Source: Isoptericola halotolerans (GTDB lineage Bacteria; Actinomycetota; Actinomycetes; Actinomycetales; Cellulomonadaceae). Taken from it: a stretch of 64,000 nt of DNA. The stretch lies in assembly GCF_003003075.1 (NCBI RefSeq), contig NZ_PVTX01000010.1:111849-175848 (forward strand), read 5' to 3'. The translations under genes and the position numbers were made by a program. The notes under the pieces were generated by a model, which saw only the letters and a program-made list of their open reading frames with translations, was not told the origin of the DNA and searched no databases. Below, piece by piece: positions 43,331-51,359 of this stretch; positions within the stretch are counted from its first letter, which is position 1, and each line of letters begins with the position of its first letter.

Positions 43331-44359
43331 TCAGGGCCGCCCGTCGGCCAGCAGCCGGACGGCGCCGGGCACGGCACGGGCGGTCACGGGCAGGGGGCCC
43401 AGCCGTTCACCGTCGCCGTGCGCCTCGGGCAGCGAGGTGGTGCCGGCCGGCAGGTCGGCGGCCGGTGGCGGTGCCGGGGCGATGGTCACCGCACGGGCCC
43501 GCAGCAGATGCACGTCACGGTGGTGCACGTGCCGTCCGGAGAACATCAGCGGGAAGATCGTCGCGGCGCCGGCGCGGGTGAGCACCGGGGCCACGAGCAC
43601 GTCGAGCAGACCGTCGTCGACGCTGGCGTGCGGGGCGACGCGGATGCCACCGCCGATGCGGTCGGTGTTCGCGGCGGTGACCATGGCGGCGCGGCCGGTC
43701 CACGTGCGTGCGCCGGTGCCGCCGTCGGGCTGGGTCAGGGGCAGGTCTGCGGCGTCGGTGACGTCCTCGAGGTGCAGGGTGTACGCCCAGGCGCGGAAGG
43801 CGACGATCTCGGCGAGCGCGGCCAGGGTGTAGCGCGCCGGACCGCGGGGGTGCCGCATGGCGTTGGCGCGGGCGTTGACGGCGGCGTCCAGCCCGGCGGA
43901 CACGGCACCCGCGACCCACCGGTCGGGCCGGCCGGGCGAGGTGACCCGGATCGCGTCGACGGCGCGCGCGGCCCCGGCTGCCAGCGCCGCCAGCAGACCG
44001 GAGCCCGCCGCGACGTGGTCGCGCACGGGCAGGCCGAGGCAGGTGGCGAAGTCGTTGCCGGTGCCCACCGCCACGACCCCGAGCGGCGTCCCGGTGCCGG
44101 CGACGGCCTGCGTGCCCAGGTGGACCATGCCGTCCCCGCCCACGACGACGAGCGCGTCCAGGCTCCCGGTCGCGACGGCGGTGCGGGCGCGCGCGGTGGC
44201 CTGCTGCAGGTCCCTGCCGGACAGGTCGGTCACGTCGTGCCCGGCGGCGCGCAGCGCGTCGAGGAGCTCGCGCCCGGCCCGGGCACCGCGCCCGCCGCCG
44301 GCCACGGGGTTGACCACCACACCCAGGCGTCGTGCGCCGCCGGTGACGGCCGGCGTCAC
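43331..44359 (-). CDS. Diacylglycerol/lipid kinase-family protein
   Basis: A 342-residue protein of the DagK/YegS group. The catalytic loop is VVVGGDGMVHLGTQAV near 72-87, with GVVAVGTGNDFA near 96-107, then an all-beta C-terminal domain containing GGIRVAPHASVDDGLLDVLV. The usual GGDGTVN motif is altered to GGDGMVH, so activity should not be assumed. Family members phosphorylate diacylglycerol, sphingosine or ceramide. The GTG start overlaps the tatC stop (GTGA). In mycobacteria no such gene lies between helY and tatC, so its insertion into this block is a local feature. Confidence 0.85.
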   Translation of the reverse strand: MTPAVTGGARRLGVVVNPVAGGGRGARAGRELLDALRAAGHDVTDLSGRDLQQATARARTAVATGSLDALVVVGGDGMVHLGTQAVAGTGTPLGVVAVGTGNDFATCLGLPVRDHVAAGSGLLAALAAGAARAVDAIRVTSPGRPDRWVAGAVSAGLDAAVNARANAMRHPRGPARYTLAALAEIVAFRAWAYTLHLEDVTDAADLPLTQPDGGTGARTWTGRAAMVTAANTDRIGGGIRVAPHASVDDGLLDVLVAPVLTRAGAATIFPLMFSGRHVHHRDVHLLRARAVTIAPAPPPAADLPAGTTSLPEAHGDGERLGPLPVTARAVPGAVRLLADGRP

Positions 44360-45129
44360 CCGACGGGCGCGACGCGGCGGCGGTCGACGCGCCGGTCGTG
44401 CAGGAAGCAGATCCCGGTCGCGATGAAGTACAGGGCGCAGATGGGACCGGCGATCGCGAACATGCTGAGCACGTCCATGGTGGGGGTCACGATCGCGGAG
44501 AAGAGGAAGGACACCAGGATCGCCCACCGCCAGCCGGCCAGCCAGGTGCGTGCGCGCACGGTGCCCATGAGGTTGAGCACCACCATGAACACCGGCACGA
44601 GGAACGCGATGCCGCAGGCCAGGATGAGGCGCATGACGAAGCTGAGGTACAGCTGGGCGCCCACGAGGTTCGAGCTGCCCTCGGGCACGAAGTCGTTGAG
44701 GACCTGCACGACGTAGGGCAGGACGTACCAGGCCAGGCCGGCCCCGGCGAGGAACATCGGCACGGCGGCGAACAGGAAGCCGTAGACGTAGCGCCGCTCG
44801 CTGCGGGTCAGGCCGGGGTTGACGAAGGCGAAGACCTGGTACAGCCACCAGGGGCTGGAGACCAGGACGCCGAGGAAGAGCGAGACCTTGACCCGCATGT
44901 CGATCGCGGTCGCCACACCGTCGAAGTTCAGGCCGATGAGCGCGCCGCGCCGTGCGGCGGCCTCCTGCAGCGGCTGCACGAGTGCCGCGAGCAGCGGGTC
45001 GTAGAGGATCCAGCCGAGGACGGCGCCGGCGAGCAGGCCCAACGCGATGCGCACGACGCGCTTGCGGACCTCGACCAGGTGGTCGCGCAGCGGCATGCGC
45101 CCCTCGGGGTCCCGGGGGGTGCGGGGCAC
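44356..45129 (-). CDS. tatC: Sec-independent translocase subunit TatC
   Basis: A 257-residue polytopic protein with six membrane helices. Signature segments are LRDHLVEVRKRVVR near the start, then SSPWWLYQVFAFVNPGLTRSERRYVY near 92-117 and the late SAIVTPTMDVLSM near 218. TatC recognises the twin-arginine signal and forms the receptor with TatA. I prefer GTG 45129, since GAGGGG precedes it; ATG 45096 (MPLRDHLVEV) is an alternative. Three overlapping or adjoining genes (tatA, tatC, kinase) form one operon. Confidence 0.95.
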   Translation of the reverse strand: MPRTPRDPEGRMPLRDHLVEVRKRVVRIALGLLAGAVLGWILYDPLLAALVQPLQEAAARRGALIGLNFDGVATAIDMRVKVSLFLGVLVSSPWWLYQVFAFVNPGLTRSERRYVYGFLFAAVPMFLAGAGLAWYVLPYVVQVLNDFVPEGSSNLVGAQLYLSFVMRLILACGIAFLVPVFMVVLNLMGTVRARTWLAGWRWAILVSFLFSAIVTPTMDVLSMFAIAGPICALYFIATGICFLHDRRVDRRRVAPVG

Positions 45130-45139
45130 GGTGGACCCC

Positions 45140-45454
45140 TCAGGCGTTCCGGTGCTCGCCCGCGCCGGGGCCGGGGTCGCTCGTGCCGGCGGCGGACGTC
45201 GGCGGCGCCGGCGTGGTGGCGCTGGTGCCGGCGGGGGCACCGGTGCCGGACCCGGCCTCCGTGGAGGCGCTCTCGGTGGTGCTGCGGCGCGGCTCGTCCT
45301 CGTCGTCGTCGCGCAGCTCACGCACCTCCTTCTTGAAGATCTTCAAGGAGGTTCCGACGCTCTTGGCGACGTCCGGCAGGCGTCGCGCACCGAAGAGCAC
45401 CACGACGAGCAGGATGAGCGTGATGATGACGGCGGGGTTTCGGAAGATACCCAC
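45140..45454 (-). CDS. tatA: Sec-independent translocase subunit TatA
   Basis: A 104-residue TatA. A single N-terminal membrane helix (PAVIITLILLVVVLFGARRL) is followed by the amphipathic helix (DVAKSVGTSLKIFKKEV) and a long acidic, Ala/Thr/Pro-rich tail. It forms the pore of the twin-arginine translocase. I chose GTG 45454, which gives MGIFRNPAVI and is nine bases after GGGAG; the TTG at 45463 has no room for a ribosome site. The gene precedes tatC by ten bases. Confidence 0.93.
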   Translation of the reverse strand: MGIFRNPAVIITLILLVVVLFGARRLPDVAKSVGTSLKIFKKEVRELRDDDEDEPRRSTTESASTEAGSGTGAPAGTSATTPAPPTSAAGTSDPGPGAGEHRNA

Positions 45455-45502
45455 GGACTTCAACTCCCAAGCGTTCGGTGCGCGCCACGGGCCGGCGCCA
45501 CA

Positions 45503-45880
45503 TCAGTCTATGCCTACGCCACGGTGCGGTGGAACACCTGCGCGACGTCGTTCCAGCCAGCTCCCGGACCGCCACGCCTGCCAGGTCGCGCGCTGGCGGG
45601 CGCGGCGCGCGACCCGGCGTCGGTCACCGGCACGACGCCGTCCCTGCACGCGCGCGTGCAGGGACGCGCGGGAGGCGAACATCGTCGCGGAGGTGTCGGG
45701 ACGCGCGGCCTCGGCCCGGGCGACGGCGTCCGAGACCCGCTCGGAGGCCGCACCGAACGTGCGGCCCGCGACCGTCACCTCGCGCAGCAGCGCCAGGCCC
45801 GCGCGGACCACGCCCCAGGCGATCCAGCCCAGGAGCACCAGCGCGCACACCACGAGCAGCGTCCATCCCCAACCCGGCAT
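45503..45880 (-). CDS. Small membrane-anchored protein between pafC and tatA
   Basis: A 125-residue frame with one N-terminal membrane helix (WTLLVVCALVLLGWIAW) and an amphipathic stretch. A protein of this kind is often found between pafC and tatA in Actinobacteria; its function is unknown. Its first 70 residues look natural, but the rest is very Arg-rich, and the change of character coincides with a 28-bp perfect palindrome at 45639-45666. A different minus-strand frame after the palindrome gives a more protein-like end (GWNDVAQVFHRTVA), so a frameshift, real or sequencing, is possible. The start is four bases after the pafC stop. Confidence 0.6.
   Translation of the reverse strand: MPGWGWTLLVVCALVLLGWIAWGVVRAGLALLREVTVAGRTFGAASERVSDAVARAEAARPDTSATMFASRASLHARVQGRRRAGDRRRVARRARQRATWQAWRSGSWLERRRAGVPPHRGVGID
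45639..45666. repeat. Perfect 28-bp palindrome inside the small membrane-protein gene
   Basis: The two 14-base halves CGTCCCTGCACGCG and CGCGTGCAGGGACG are exact reverse complements. It could form a hairpin in the pafB-tatC transcript, affecting stability or termination, or mark a sequencing-difficult spot. Confidence 0.7.
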
Positions 45881-45884
45881 GCGC

Positions 45885-46889
45885 TCAGCCTAGCCGCGGC
45901 GGGTCGCCGTCGTCGGCATCGCCGTCGTCGGCCGCGAGGGCCTCGCGGGCCGCGTCGGCCACCTCCCGGGCCACGTCGGCGGGCTCGACCGCCAGGACGT
46001 CCGGGGCGTTGGTCAGCAGCAGCCGGCGCAGCCACGCCGGGTTCGTCACCCGCAGGCGCACCTCGAACGAGCCGTCGGGCAGGTCGGTGACCGACTCGAC
46101 CGGGACCTCCTCGGCGACCCAGCGCGCCGGGGACGCCAGGCGCAGCACCGCCACCTGGGCCGACTGCCCCGCCTCCGCGGCCACCTGGGCGAACACGTCC
46201 ACGTCACCGTCCACCTCGCGGTCCTGCACCGCCTCGCCGGTGGGCACGGCGTCCAGCACCCGGTCCACCCGGAACGTGCGCCGCCCCGCCGCCCGGTAGC
46301 ACCAGCCCACCAGGTAGGTCGCGTCGTCCTGCGTGACCAGCCGCACCGGGTCGACGTCGCGCTCGCTGACGGTGTCCGCCGCGTCGACGTACCGCAGCCG
46401 CACCCGCCGCCCCGTCGTGACCGCGTGCGCCAGGACGCCCAGCACCCGCGCGTCGCCCTCGCCGCCGAGGCGCACGTCCACCGCCTGGGCGGCCTCCCCC
46501 GTGGCCGCCGTCAGCTTGTCCAGCGCCGAGGCCACCACGGCGGCCCGCTCCGGGTCGGCCTGCACCGCCGGCGTGGTGTGCATCGCGCGCAGGGCCGCCA
46601 CCAGCGCCACGGCCTCACGGGTGCCGAGCCGCAGCGGTCGCGTCAGGCCCCGGCCCTGGGTCAGCGACACCAGCCCCTCCTCCAGGGAGTAGGCGTCGAA
46701 GTCGATCAGGTCGTCCGGCATGTACCCCGGCGTGCCCGAGACCCACAGGGCGTCGATGTCCTGGCGGACACGTTCCGGCGTCACGCCGAACTGCCGGGCC
46801 AGCTCGTCCACGCCCACCGGACCGGCACCGTCGAGGTACGCCACGATGCCCAGCAGCCGCACCAGCCGGTCGTCCGCCCGCTCAACCAT
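45885..46889 (-). CDS. pafC: WYL-domain regulator PafC
   Basis: A 334-residue regulator with an N-terminal helix-turn-helix (RLVRLLGIVAYLDGAGPVGVDELARQFGVTPERVRQDIDAL; about 8-50), a WYL domain in the middle (RRVRLRYVDAADTVSERDVDPVRLV, then YLVGWCYRAAGRRTFRVDRV) and a WCX C-terminal extension. PafB and PafC form a dimeric activator of the LexA/RecA-independent DNA-damage response in mycobacteria. The gene overlaps pafB by eight bases. Confidence 0.92.
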   Translation of the reverse strand: MVERADDRLVRLLGIVAYLDGAGPVGVDELARQFGVTPERVRQDIDALWVSGTPGYMPDDLIDFDAYSLEEGLVSLTQGRGLTRPLRLGTREAVALVAALRAMHTTPAVQADPERAAVVASALDKLTAATGEAAQAVDVRLGGEGDARVLGVLAHAVTTGRRVRLRYVDAADTVSERDVDPVRLVTQDDATYLVGWCYRAAGRRTFRVDRVLDAVPTGEAVQDREVDGDVDVFAQVAAEAGQSAQVAVLRLASPARWVAEEVPVESVTDLPDGSFEVRLRVTNPAWLRRLLLTNAPDVLAVEPADVAREVADAAREALAADDGDADDGDPPRLG

Positions 46890-47937
46890 GACGCACCTCC
46901 GGCCCGCCGGCCCCGTCCGTCCCGCCCGTAGCCCCCGGAGCGCGGTCCAGGCCCGCCGCGGCGGTCAGCCGCCGGCGCACCTCCGCGCGCAGCTCGGCCG
47001 GCTCCAGGACGAGCACCGCCGCCCCGTAGCCCGCGACCTCGTCCGCCAGAGCCGTCAACGACCGGAACCGCACCGTCACGACGTCACGACCCTGCGGCGC
47101 TCGCGGCACCGCACCGGCCGGCTCCACGGCGCGCGCCCGCAGCACCGGGGCACGCTCGGGCACGACGGCGAGGTGCGCGGTGCGCTCGGAGCCGACGTGG
47201 GCGCCCAGCGCGGCGTCCACGTCCACCCGGTCGGGGATGGTGAACGCACCGGCCTCAGGACCCACCCGGACCCGGCCGTCGATGCGCGACAGCCGGAACA
47301 CCCTCGTCGCCTCCCGGTCGCGGTCGTGCCCGACGACGTACCAGGCTCCGCCGCGCGCGGCGATCCGCCACGGTTCGACGGTGCGCACCCGCACCCGGCC
47401 CGTGTTCGCCGCCCGGTAGCGGAACGTGGCCACCCGGCGCTCCGAGACCGCCTCGAGCAACGGCCCGTAGGCGTCCCCGGCGGCCCGCAGCCGCGGCGTC
47501 AGCCCGGCGACGGCGTCGCCCGCCGCGTCCGCCGCACCGGCGGCCGCGAGCTTCGTCATCGCCCGGGACATGTCCGTGCGCAGCGTCTTGTCCGACCACA
47601 GCTGCGCGGCCAGCGAGACCACGCCGAGCTCCGCGGGGGTCAGGTCGACCGGGGGCAGGGCGTACGCCTCGTTGTCGATCCGGTAGCCGACCTCGTCGCT
47701 GTGCCCCGAGCCCTCGACCGTCACGATCGGGACGCCGAGCGCGCGCAAGGTGTCCTTGTCGCGCTCGAACATCCGCTCGAACGCCTCCGTGGACGGAGCG
47801 CCGTCATATCCGTGCACGCCCGAGCGCACCTGCTGCTTCGTCATGGCCGCCGAGGTGTTCACCAGGGCGATGACGAGGTTCAGCAGACGCTCGTCCGGTC
47901 GGGTCGGCGGGCCGCCCGCCGCGTCATCACCTGCCAT
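46882..47937 (-). CDS. pafB: WYL-domain regulator PafB
   Basis: A 351-residue regulator with a helix-turn-helix (ERLLNLVIALVNTSAAMTKQQVRSGVHGY), a WYL domain (RVATFRYRAANTGRVRVRTVEPWRIAARGGAWYVVGHDRD) and a WCX end. It is the partner of PafC in the DNA-damage-response activator. It leads the operon pafB-pafC-small protein-tatA-tatC. The ATG at 47937 is 35 bases from the divergent DUF3866 gene's start; minus-strand TACCGT lies eight bases upstream, and plus-strand TACGCT serves the other gene. Confidence 0.92.
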   Translation of the reverse strand: MAGDDAAGGPPTRPDERLLNLVIALVNTSAAMTKQQVRSGVHGYDGAPSTEAFERMFERDKDTLRALGVPIVTVEGSGHSDEVGYRIDNEAYALPPVDLTPAELGVVSLAAQLWSDKTLRTDMSRAMTKLAAAGAADAAGDAVAGLTPRLRAAGDAYGPLLEAVSERRVATFRYRAANTGRVRVRTVEPWRIAARGGAWYVVGHDRDREATRVFRLSRIDGRVRVGPEAGAFTIPDRVDVDAALGAHVGSERTAHLAVVPERAPVLRARAVEPAGAVPRAPQGRDVVTVRFRSLTALADEVAGYGAAVLVLEPAELRAEVRRRLTAAAGLDRAPGATGGTDGAGGPEVRHG

Positions 47938-47959
47938 CGGCCACCACGGTAGTCCCAGG

Positions 47960-47965
47960 TACGCT
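47960..47965 (+). promoter_or_regulatory. -10 element for the leaderless DUF3866 gene
   Basis: TACGCT lies seven bases before GTG 47973, back to back with the pafB promoter region. Confidence 0.55.
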
Positions 47966-47972
47966 TCCACGG

Positions 47973-49169
47973 GTGACGACAGGGCCGACCCACCGACGAA
48001 CCGCCGCCGACCACGTGACCTGGCGCACCGGCTCCGTGACCGCCCGGGGCCGCGCCTGGCCCGGCGCACGCGAGCTCACCGTCCGGCTCGGCGAACCGCT
48101 GCCCGCCCCGGACGGCGGGGACGGCGTCCGCGAGGTCCGCGCCCTGGCCTACACCACGCTCGTCGGGGACCCCGAGGTCGGCGACCGGCTCGCACTGAAC
48201 GTCTCGGCGCTCGCCCGCGGGCTCGGGACCGGCGGGTACGCCCTCGTCGTCGCCCCCGCCGACCCCCACGCCGTGCCCCCCGACCCGGTCCCCGGACCCG
48301 GTCACCTCGTCAAGGCCCGCTACACCCCGCTGCAGGCGATGGTGCTCGGCGTCGACGAGCAGGAGTCCGCCCACCACGACGTCCTGCGCGACGCCGACGA
48401 CCTGGCGGCCACCCCCGTCGTCGTCGCCGACCTGCACTCCGCCGTGCCCGCGATCGTCGCGGGCGCCCGGTACGCCGCGGCGCTCGCGGGCACGGCCGCA
48501 CCACGGGTCGCCTACCTCATGACCGACGGCGGAGCGCTGCCCGCCGCGTTCTCGCGCACCGTCGCCGCGCTGCGCGAGCACGGCTGGCTCGAGGCGACCC
48601 TCACCGTCGGCCAGGCGTTCGGCGGCGACCACGAGGCCGTCAGCGTGCACAGCGGGCTGCTCGCCGCCCACCACGTCGTCGGTGCCGACCTGGTCGTCGT
48701 GGCTCAGGGGCCCGGCAACCTCGGCACCGGGACCCGATGGGGCTTCTCGGGGGTCACGGCCGGCGAGGCCGTCAACGCCGCCGCCACCCTCGGCGGCCGG
48801 CCCGTCGCCTCCCTGCGCGTGTCCGGCGCCGACGCGCGCGACCGGCACCTCGGCGTGTCCCACCACTCCCTGACCGCGTACGGCCGGGTCGCCCTCGCGC
48901 GCGCCGACGTCGTCGTGCCGCACCCCGACGACACCCTGCAGGACCTGCCCGGCTGGGGCGCCGCCCTGACCCGTCGCGTCCACGACCAGGCCGCCACCCT
49001 CGGTGCGCGCCACCGCCTCGTCGACGTCCCCGCCACCACCGACCTCCTCGAGGCGCTGCGCCGATGCCCCGCGCGGCTGTCCACCATGGGCCGGGGCCTG
49101 GACGCCGACCCCGCGGCGTTCGTCGCGGCCGCCGTCGCGGGCCAGCACGCCCGCGACCTGCTCCCGTGA
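47973..49169 (+). CDS. DUF3866 family protein
   Basis: A 398-residue protein of the DUF3866 family, found next to paf genes in many Actinobacteria. Landmarks: HLVKARYTPLQAMVLGVDEQESAHHDVL near 110-138, VAYLMTDGGALPAAFSRTVAALR near 178-200, AVSVHSGLLAAHHVVGADLVVVAQGPGNLGTGT near 225-258 and HLGVSHHSLTAYGR. The function is unknown. It is followed by a DUF4129 gene that starts in its stop codon (GTGA). Confidence 0.85.
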   Translation: MTTGPTHRRTAADHVTWRTGSVTARGRAWPGARELTVRLGEPLPAPDGGDGVREVRALAYTTLVGDPEVGDRLALNVSALARGLGTGGYALVVAPADPHAVPPDPVPGPGHLVKARYTPLQAMVLGVDEQESAHHDVLRDADDLAATPVVVADLHSAVPAIVAGARYAAALAGTAAPRVAYLMTDGGALPAAFSRTVAALREHGWLEATLTVGQAFGGDHEAVSVHSGLLAAHHVVGADLVVVAQGPGNLGTGTRWGFSGVTAGEAVNAAATLGGRPVASLRVSGADARDRHLGVSHHSLTAYGRVALARADVVVPHPDDTLQDLPGWGAALTRRVHDQAATLGARHRLVDVPATTDLLEALRRCPARLSTMGRGLDADPAAFVAAAVAGQHARDLLP

Positions 49170-49900
49170 CGCCCGCCGGGCGGCGGACGCACCCGGCCAC
49201 CGTCCTCTCCCACCCAGCCGCCCTGGTGGTCCTCGCCGTGCTCGTCGTCCTCGGCGCCGCCACCGCCACCCCCTGGCACCTGACCGTGCCCGAGCTCCTC
49301 CTCGACGCCGGACCCGGTCGACCACTCCCCACCACCGAGCCGTCCCCGCCCCCAGCCGCGCCCCGCACGGACGCCTCCACCGGCGAACCCGACGACACCC
49401 TCCTGACCACCCTGATCGTGCTCGGGGCGATCATCCTCGTGCTCCTGCTGTGGGCCGCCGGCCGCACGATCCTGCGCGCGCTGCGGGACGCCCCGCGCAA
49501 GCCGCCCGAACCCGACACCCTCGACCGCGGCGGCGACCTCGCCACCGCCGCCGTCCCCACCGTCCCCCTGCCCGAGCTCGCCGACGCCGTCACCCGCGCC
49601 CTGCAGCACCTCGACGACGCGCGCACCCCCACCGACGCGGTCATCGCCGCCTGGGTGGCGCTCGAGGACGCCGCCGCCGAGCACGGCACCGCACGCGACC
49701 CCGCCCAGACGCCCACCGAGTTCACCCAGGCGATCCTCGCCACCACCCCCGCCCCACCCGGCCAGGTCGCCACGCTGCGCACCCTCTACCAGCGCGCCCG
49801 CTTCACCACCCACCCCACCGAGGACGACGACGTCACCGCCGCCCGCACCGCCCTCACCCGCATCGCCCGCAGCCTCGACACGCGGGGCACCGCACCATGA
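49166..49900 (+). CDS. DUF4129 domain membrane protein
   Basis: A 244-residue protein with two membrane helices (about 15-32 and 80-100), a Pro-rich extracytoplasmic segment between them and a cytoplasmic DUF4129-type helical domain (about 125-235; AVTRALQHLDDARTPTDAVIAAWVALEDAA, then TPTEFTQAIL and LRTLYQRARFT). DUF4129 is usually found in transglutaminase-like operons with MoxR and DUF58 proteins. The GTG start overlaps the DUF3866 stop, and its stop overlaps the next start (ATGA). Confidence 0.85.
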   Translation: MTPAGRRTHPATVLSHPAALVVLAVLVVLGAATATPWHLTVPELLLDAGPGRPLPTTEPSPPPAAPRTDASTGEPDDTLLTTLIVLGAIILVLLLWAAGRTILRALRDAPRKPPEPDTLDRGGDLATAAVPTVPLPELADAVTRALQHLDDARTPTDAVIAAWVALEDAAAEHGTARDPAQTPTEFTQAILATTPAPPGQVATLRTLYQRARFTTHPTEDDDVTAARTALTRIARSLDTRGTAP

Positions 49901-50379
49901 CCCGCCGCCACCTGCCGACCGCCGTCGCGCTCCTCACCGCCCTCGCGCTGGCCGCCACCGGCACGCTCGACCCCCTCCACGCCCTCCTGCTGCCCTGTGC
50001 CGGCCTCGTCGTCTGGCACGCCTGGCGCACGGTCGACGACGGCGCCGAGGCCGCCTGGCCCGCACCGCCCGCCGAACGACGCCACGGCGCCCGCCACGAC
50101 GTCACCGACCTCGGCTGGGCCGCCTTCACCCGTGACGGGCGGGTCTCCGCCCGCATCACCCGCCGCGTCCACGCGATCGCCCAGCACCGGCTCGCCCCCC
50201 ACGGCATCGACCTGACCGACCCGCACCACCGGGACGCCGCCGCGACGATCCTCGGCGCCGACGTCGTCGACCAGCTCCGCTCCCGCCGGCCACCCACGCC
50301 GCGCACCCTGCACCGCTGGCTCGACGCCGTCGAACGCATCCCGCCCGACCCCCCGCGCACCGGAAGGCCCTCCGCATGA
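49897..50379 (+). CDS. Hypothetical membrane protein in the MoxR operon
   Basis: A 160-residue protein with one or two N-terminal membrane helices (LPTAVALLTALALAATG and LHALLLPCAGLVVWHAW), followed by a hydrophilic, His/Arg-rich domain. I do not recognise a family. Tight ATGA overlaps on both sides place it firmly in the DUF4129-MoxR-DUF58 operon, in which a short membrane gene at this place is common. Confidence 0.75.
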   Translation: MTRRHLPTAVALLTALALAATGTLDPLHALLLPCAGLVVWHAWRTVDDGAEAAWPAPPAERRHGARHDVTDLGWAAFTRDGRVSARITRRVHAIAQHRLAPHGIDLTDPHHRDAAATILGADVVDQLRSRRPPTPRTLHRWLDAVERIPPDPPRTGRPSA

Positions 50380-51359
50380 ACCACCCCGCCACCCCGCTGC
50401 CCGTCGCCGACGTCGCCGACCGCGGCCGCGCCGTCCTCGACGAGATCGGCACCGCCGTCGTCGGCATGCGCGACTCGCTCGAGCTGGCGCTCGCGGCGGT
50501 GCTCGCCGGCGGGCACGTGCTCTTCGAGGACGTGCCCGGCCTCGGCAAGACGCTGGCCGCGCGGTCCCTGGCCACGGTGCTCGGGCTCGACTTCGCCAGG
50601 CTGCAGTGCACGCCCGACCTGCTGCCCAGCGACGTCACCGGCTCGAGCGTCTTCGACCCCGCCACCCGCGAGTTCGTCTTCCGGCCCGGGCCGGTCTTCA
50701 CGGGGCTGTTCCTCGCCGACGAGATCAACCGGACGGCGCCCAAGACGCAGTCGGCGCTCCTGGAGGCCATGGCGGAGCGCCAGGTGTCCGCGGAGGGCAC
50801 GACCCGCCCGCTGCCACGGCCGTTCCACGTCGTGGCGACGTCCAACCCGGTGGAGTACGAGGGCACCTATCCGCTCCCCGAGGCACAGCTCGACCGCTTC
50901 ATGGTGCGGCTCGCCGTCGGCTACCCCGACCGCGACCAGGAGCGCGACGTGCTGCTGCGCCGGGTCGCGCGGCGGCAGGAGGCCGCACCGGTGCGCCGTG
51001 TCGTCGACGCGGAGACCGTCCTGGCCATGCAGGCGGGCGTCGAGGCCGTCGAGGTCGACCCGGACGTGGCGGGCTACTGCGTCGACCTCGCCGCCGCGAC
51101 CCGCGCGCACCCCTCGCTGGAGGTGGGTGCCTCGCCCCGTGGGTCGCAGAACCTCCTGCTGCTGGGACGCGCGGTCGCCGTGCTCGACGGGCGCGACCAC
51201 CTCCTGCCGGAGGACGTCAAGCGGGTCGCGGTCCCCGTGCTCGCGCACCGGCTGACCCTGACCCCGACCGCCTGGGCGGCCGCGGTGCGCCCCGAGGACG
51301 TGGTCCGCGAGCTGCTGGCGTCCGTCCCCGGGCCCGCTGCCGTCGGGTCGGCCCGGTGA
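50376..51359 (+). CDS. MoxR-family AAA ATPase
   Basis: A 327-residue AAA+ ATPase of the MoxR group. Walker A is HVLFEDVPGLGKT near 47-59, Walker B is GLFLADEINR near 110-119, followed by the MoxR-specific APKTQSALLEAMAERQVS. The sensor 1 region reads VVATSNPVEYEGTYPLPEAQLDRFM, and the C-terminal helical domain follows. MoxR proteins act as chaperones that help assemble complexes, usually with a DUF58/VWA partner, here the next gene (GTGA overlap). Confidence 0.93.
   Translation: MNHPATPLPVADVADRGRAVLDEIGTAVVGMRDSLELALAAVLAGGHVLFEDVPGLGKTLAARSLATVLGLDFARLQCTPDLLPSDVTGSSVFDPATREFVFRPGPVFTGLFLADEINRTAPKTQSALLEAMAERQVSAEGTTRPLPRPFHVVATSNPVEYEGTYPLPEAQLDRFMVRLAVGYPDRDQERDVLLRRVARRQEAAPVRRVVDAETVLAMQAGVEAVEVDPDVAGYCVDLAAATRAHPSLEVGASPRGSQNLLLLGRAVAVLDGRDHLLPEDVKRVAVPVLAHRLTLTPTAWAAAVRPEDVVRELLASVPGPAAVGSAR

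Noticed and set aside
39842..44716. Very long open frame (1624 codons) on the plus strand
   Set aside because: It runs opposite to amidohydrolase, helY and the kinase gene, all of which have clear motifs. Long shadow frames are expected at this GC content, and its product is Arg/Gly/Val-rich with no domain.
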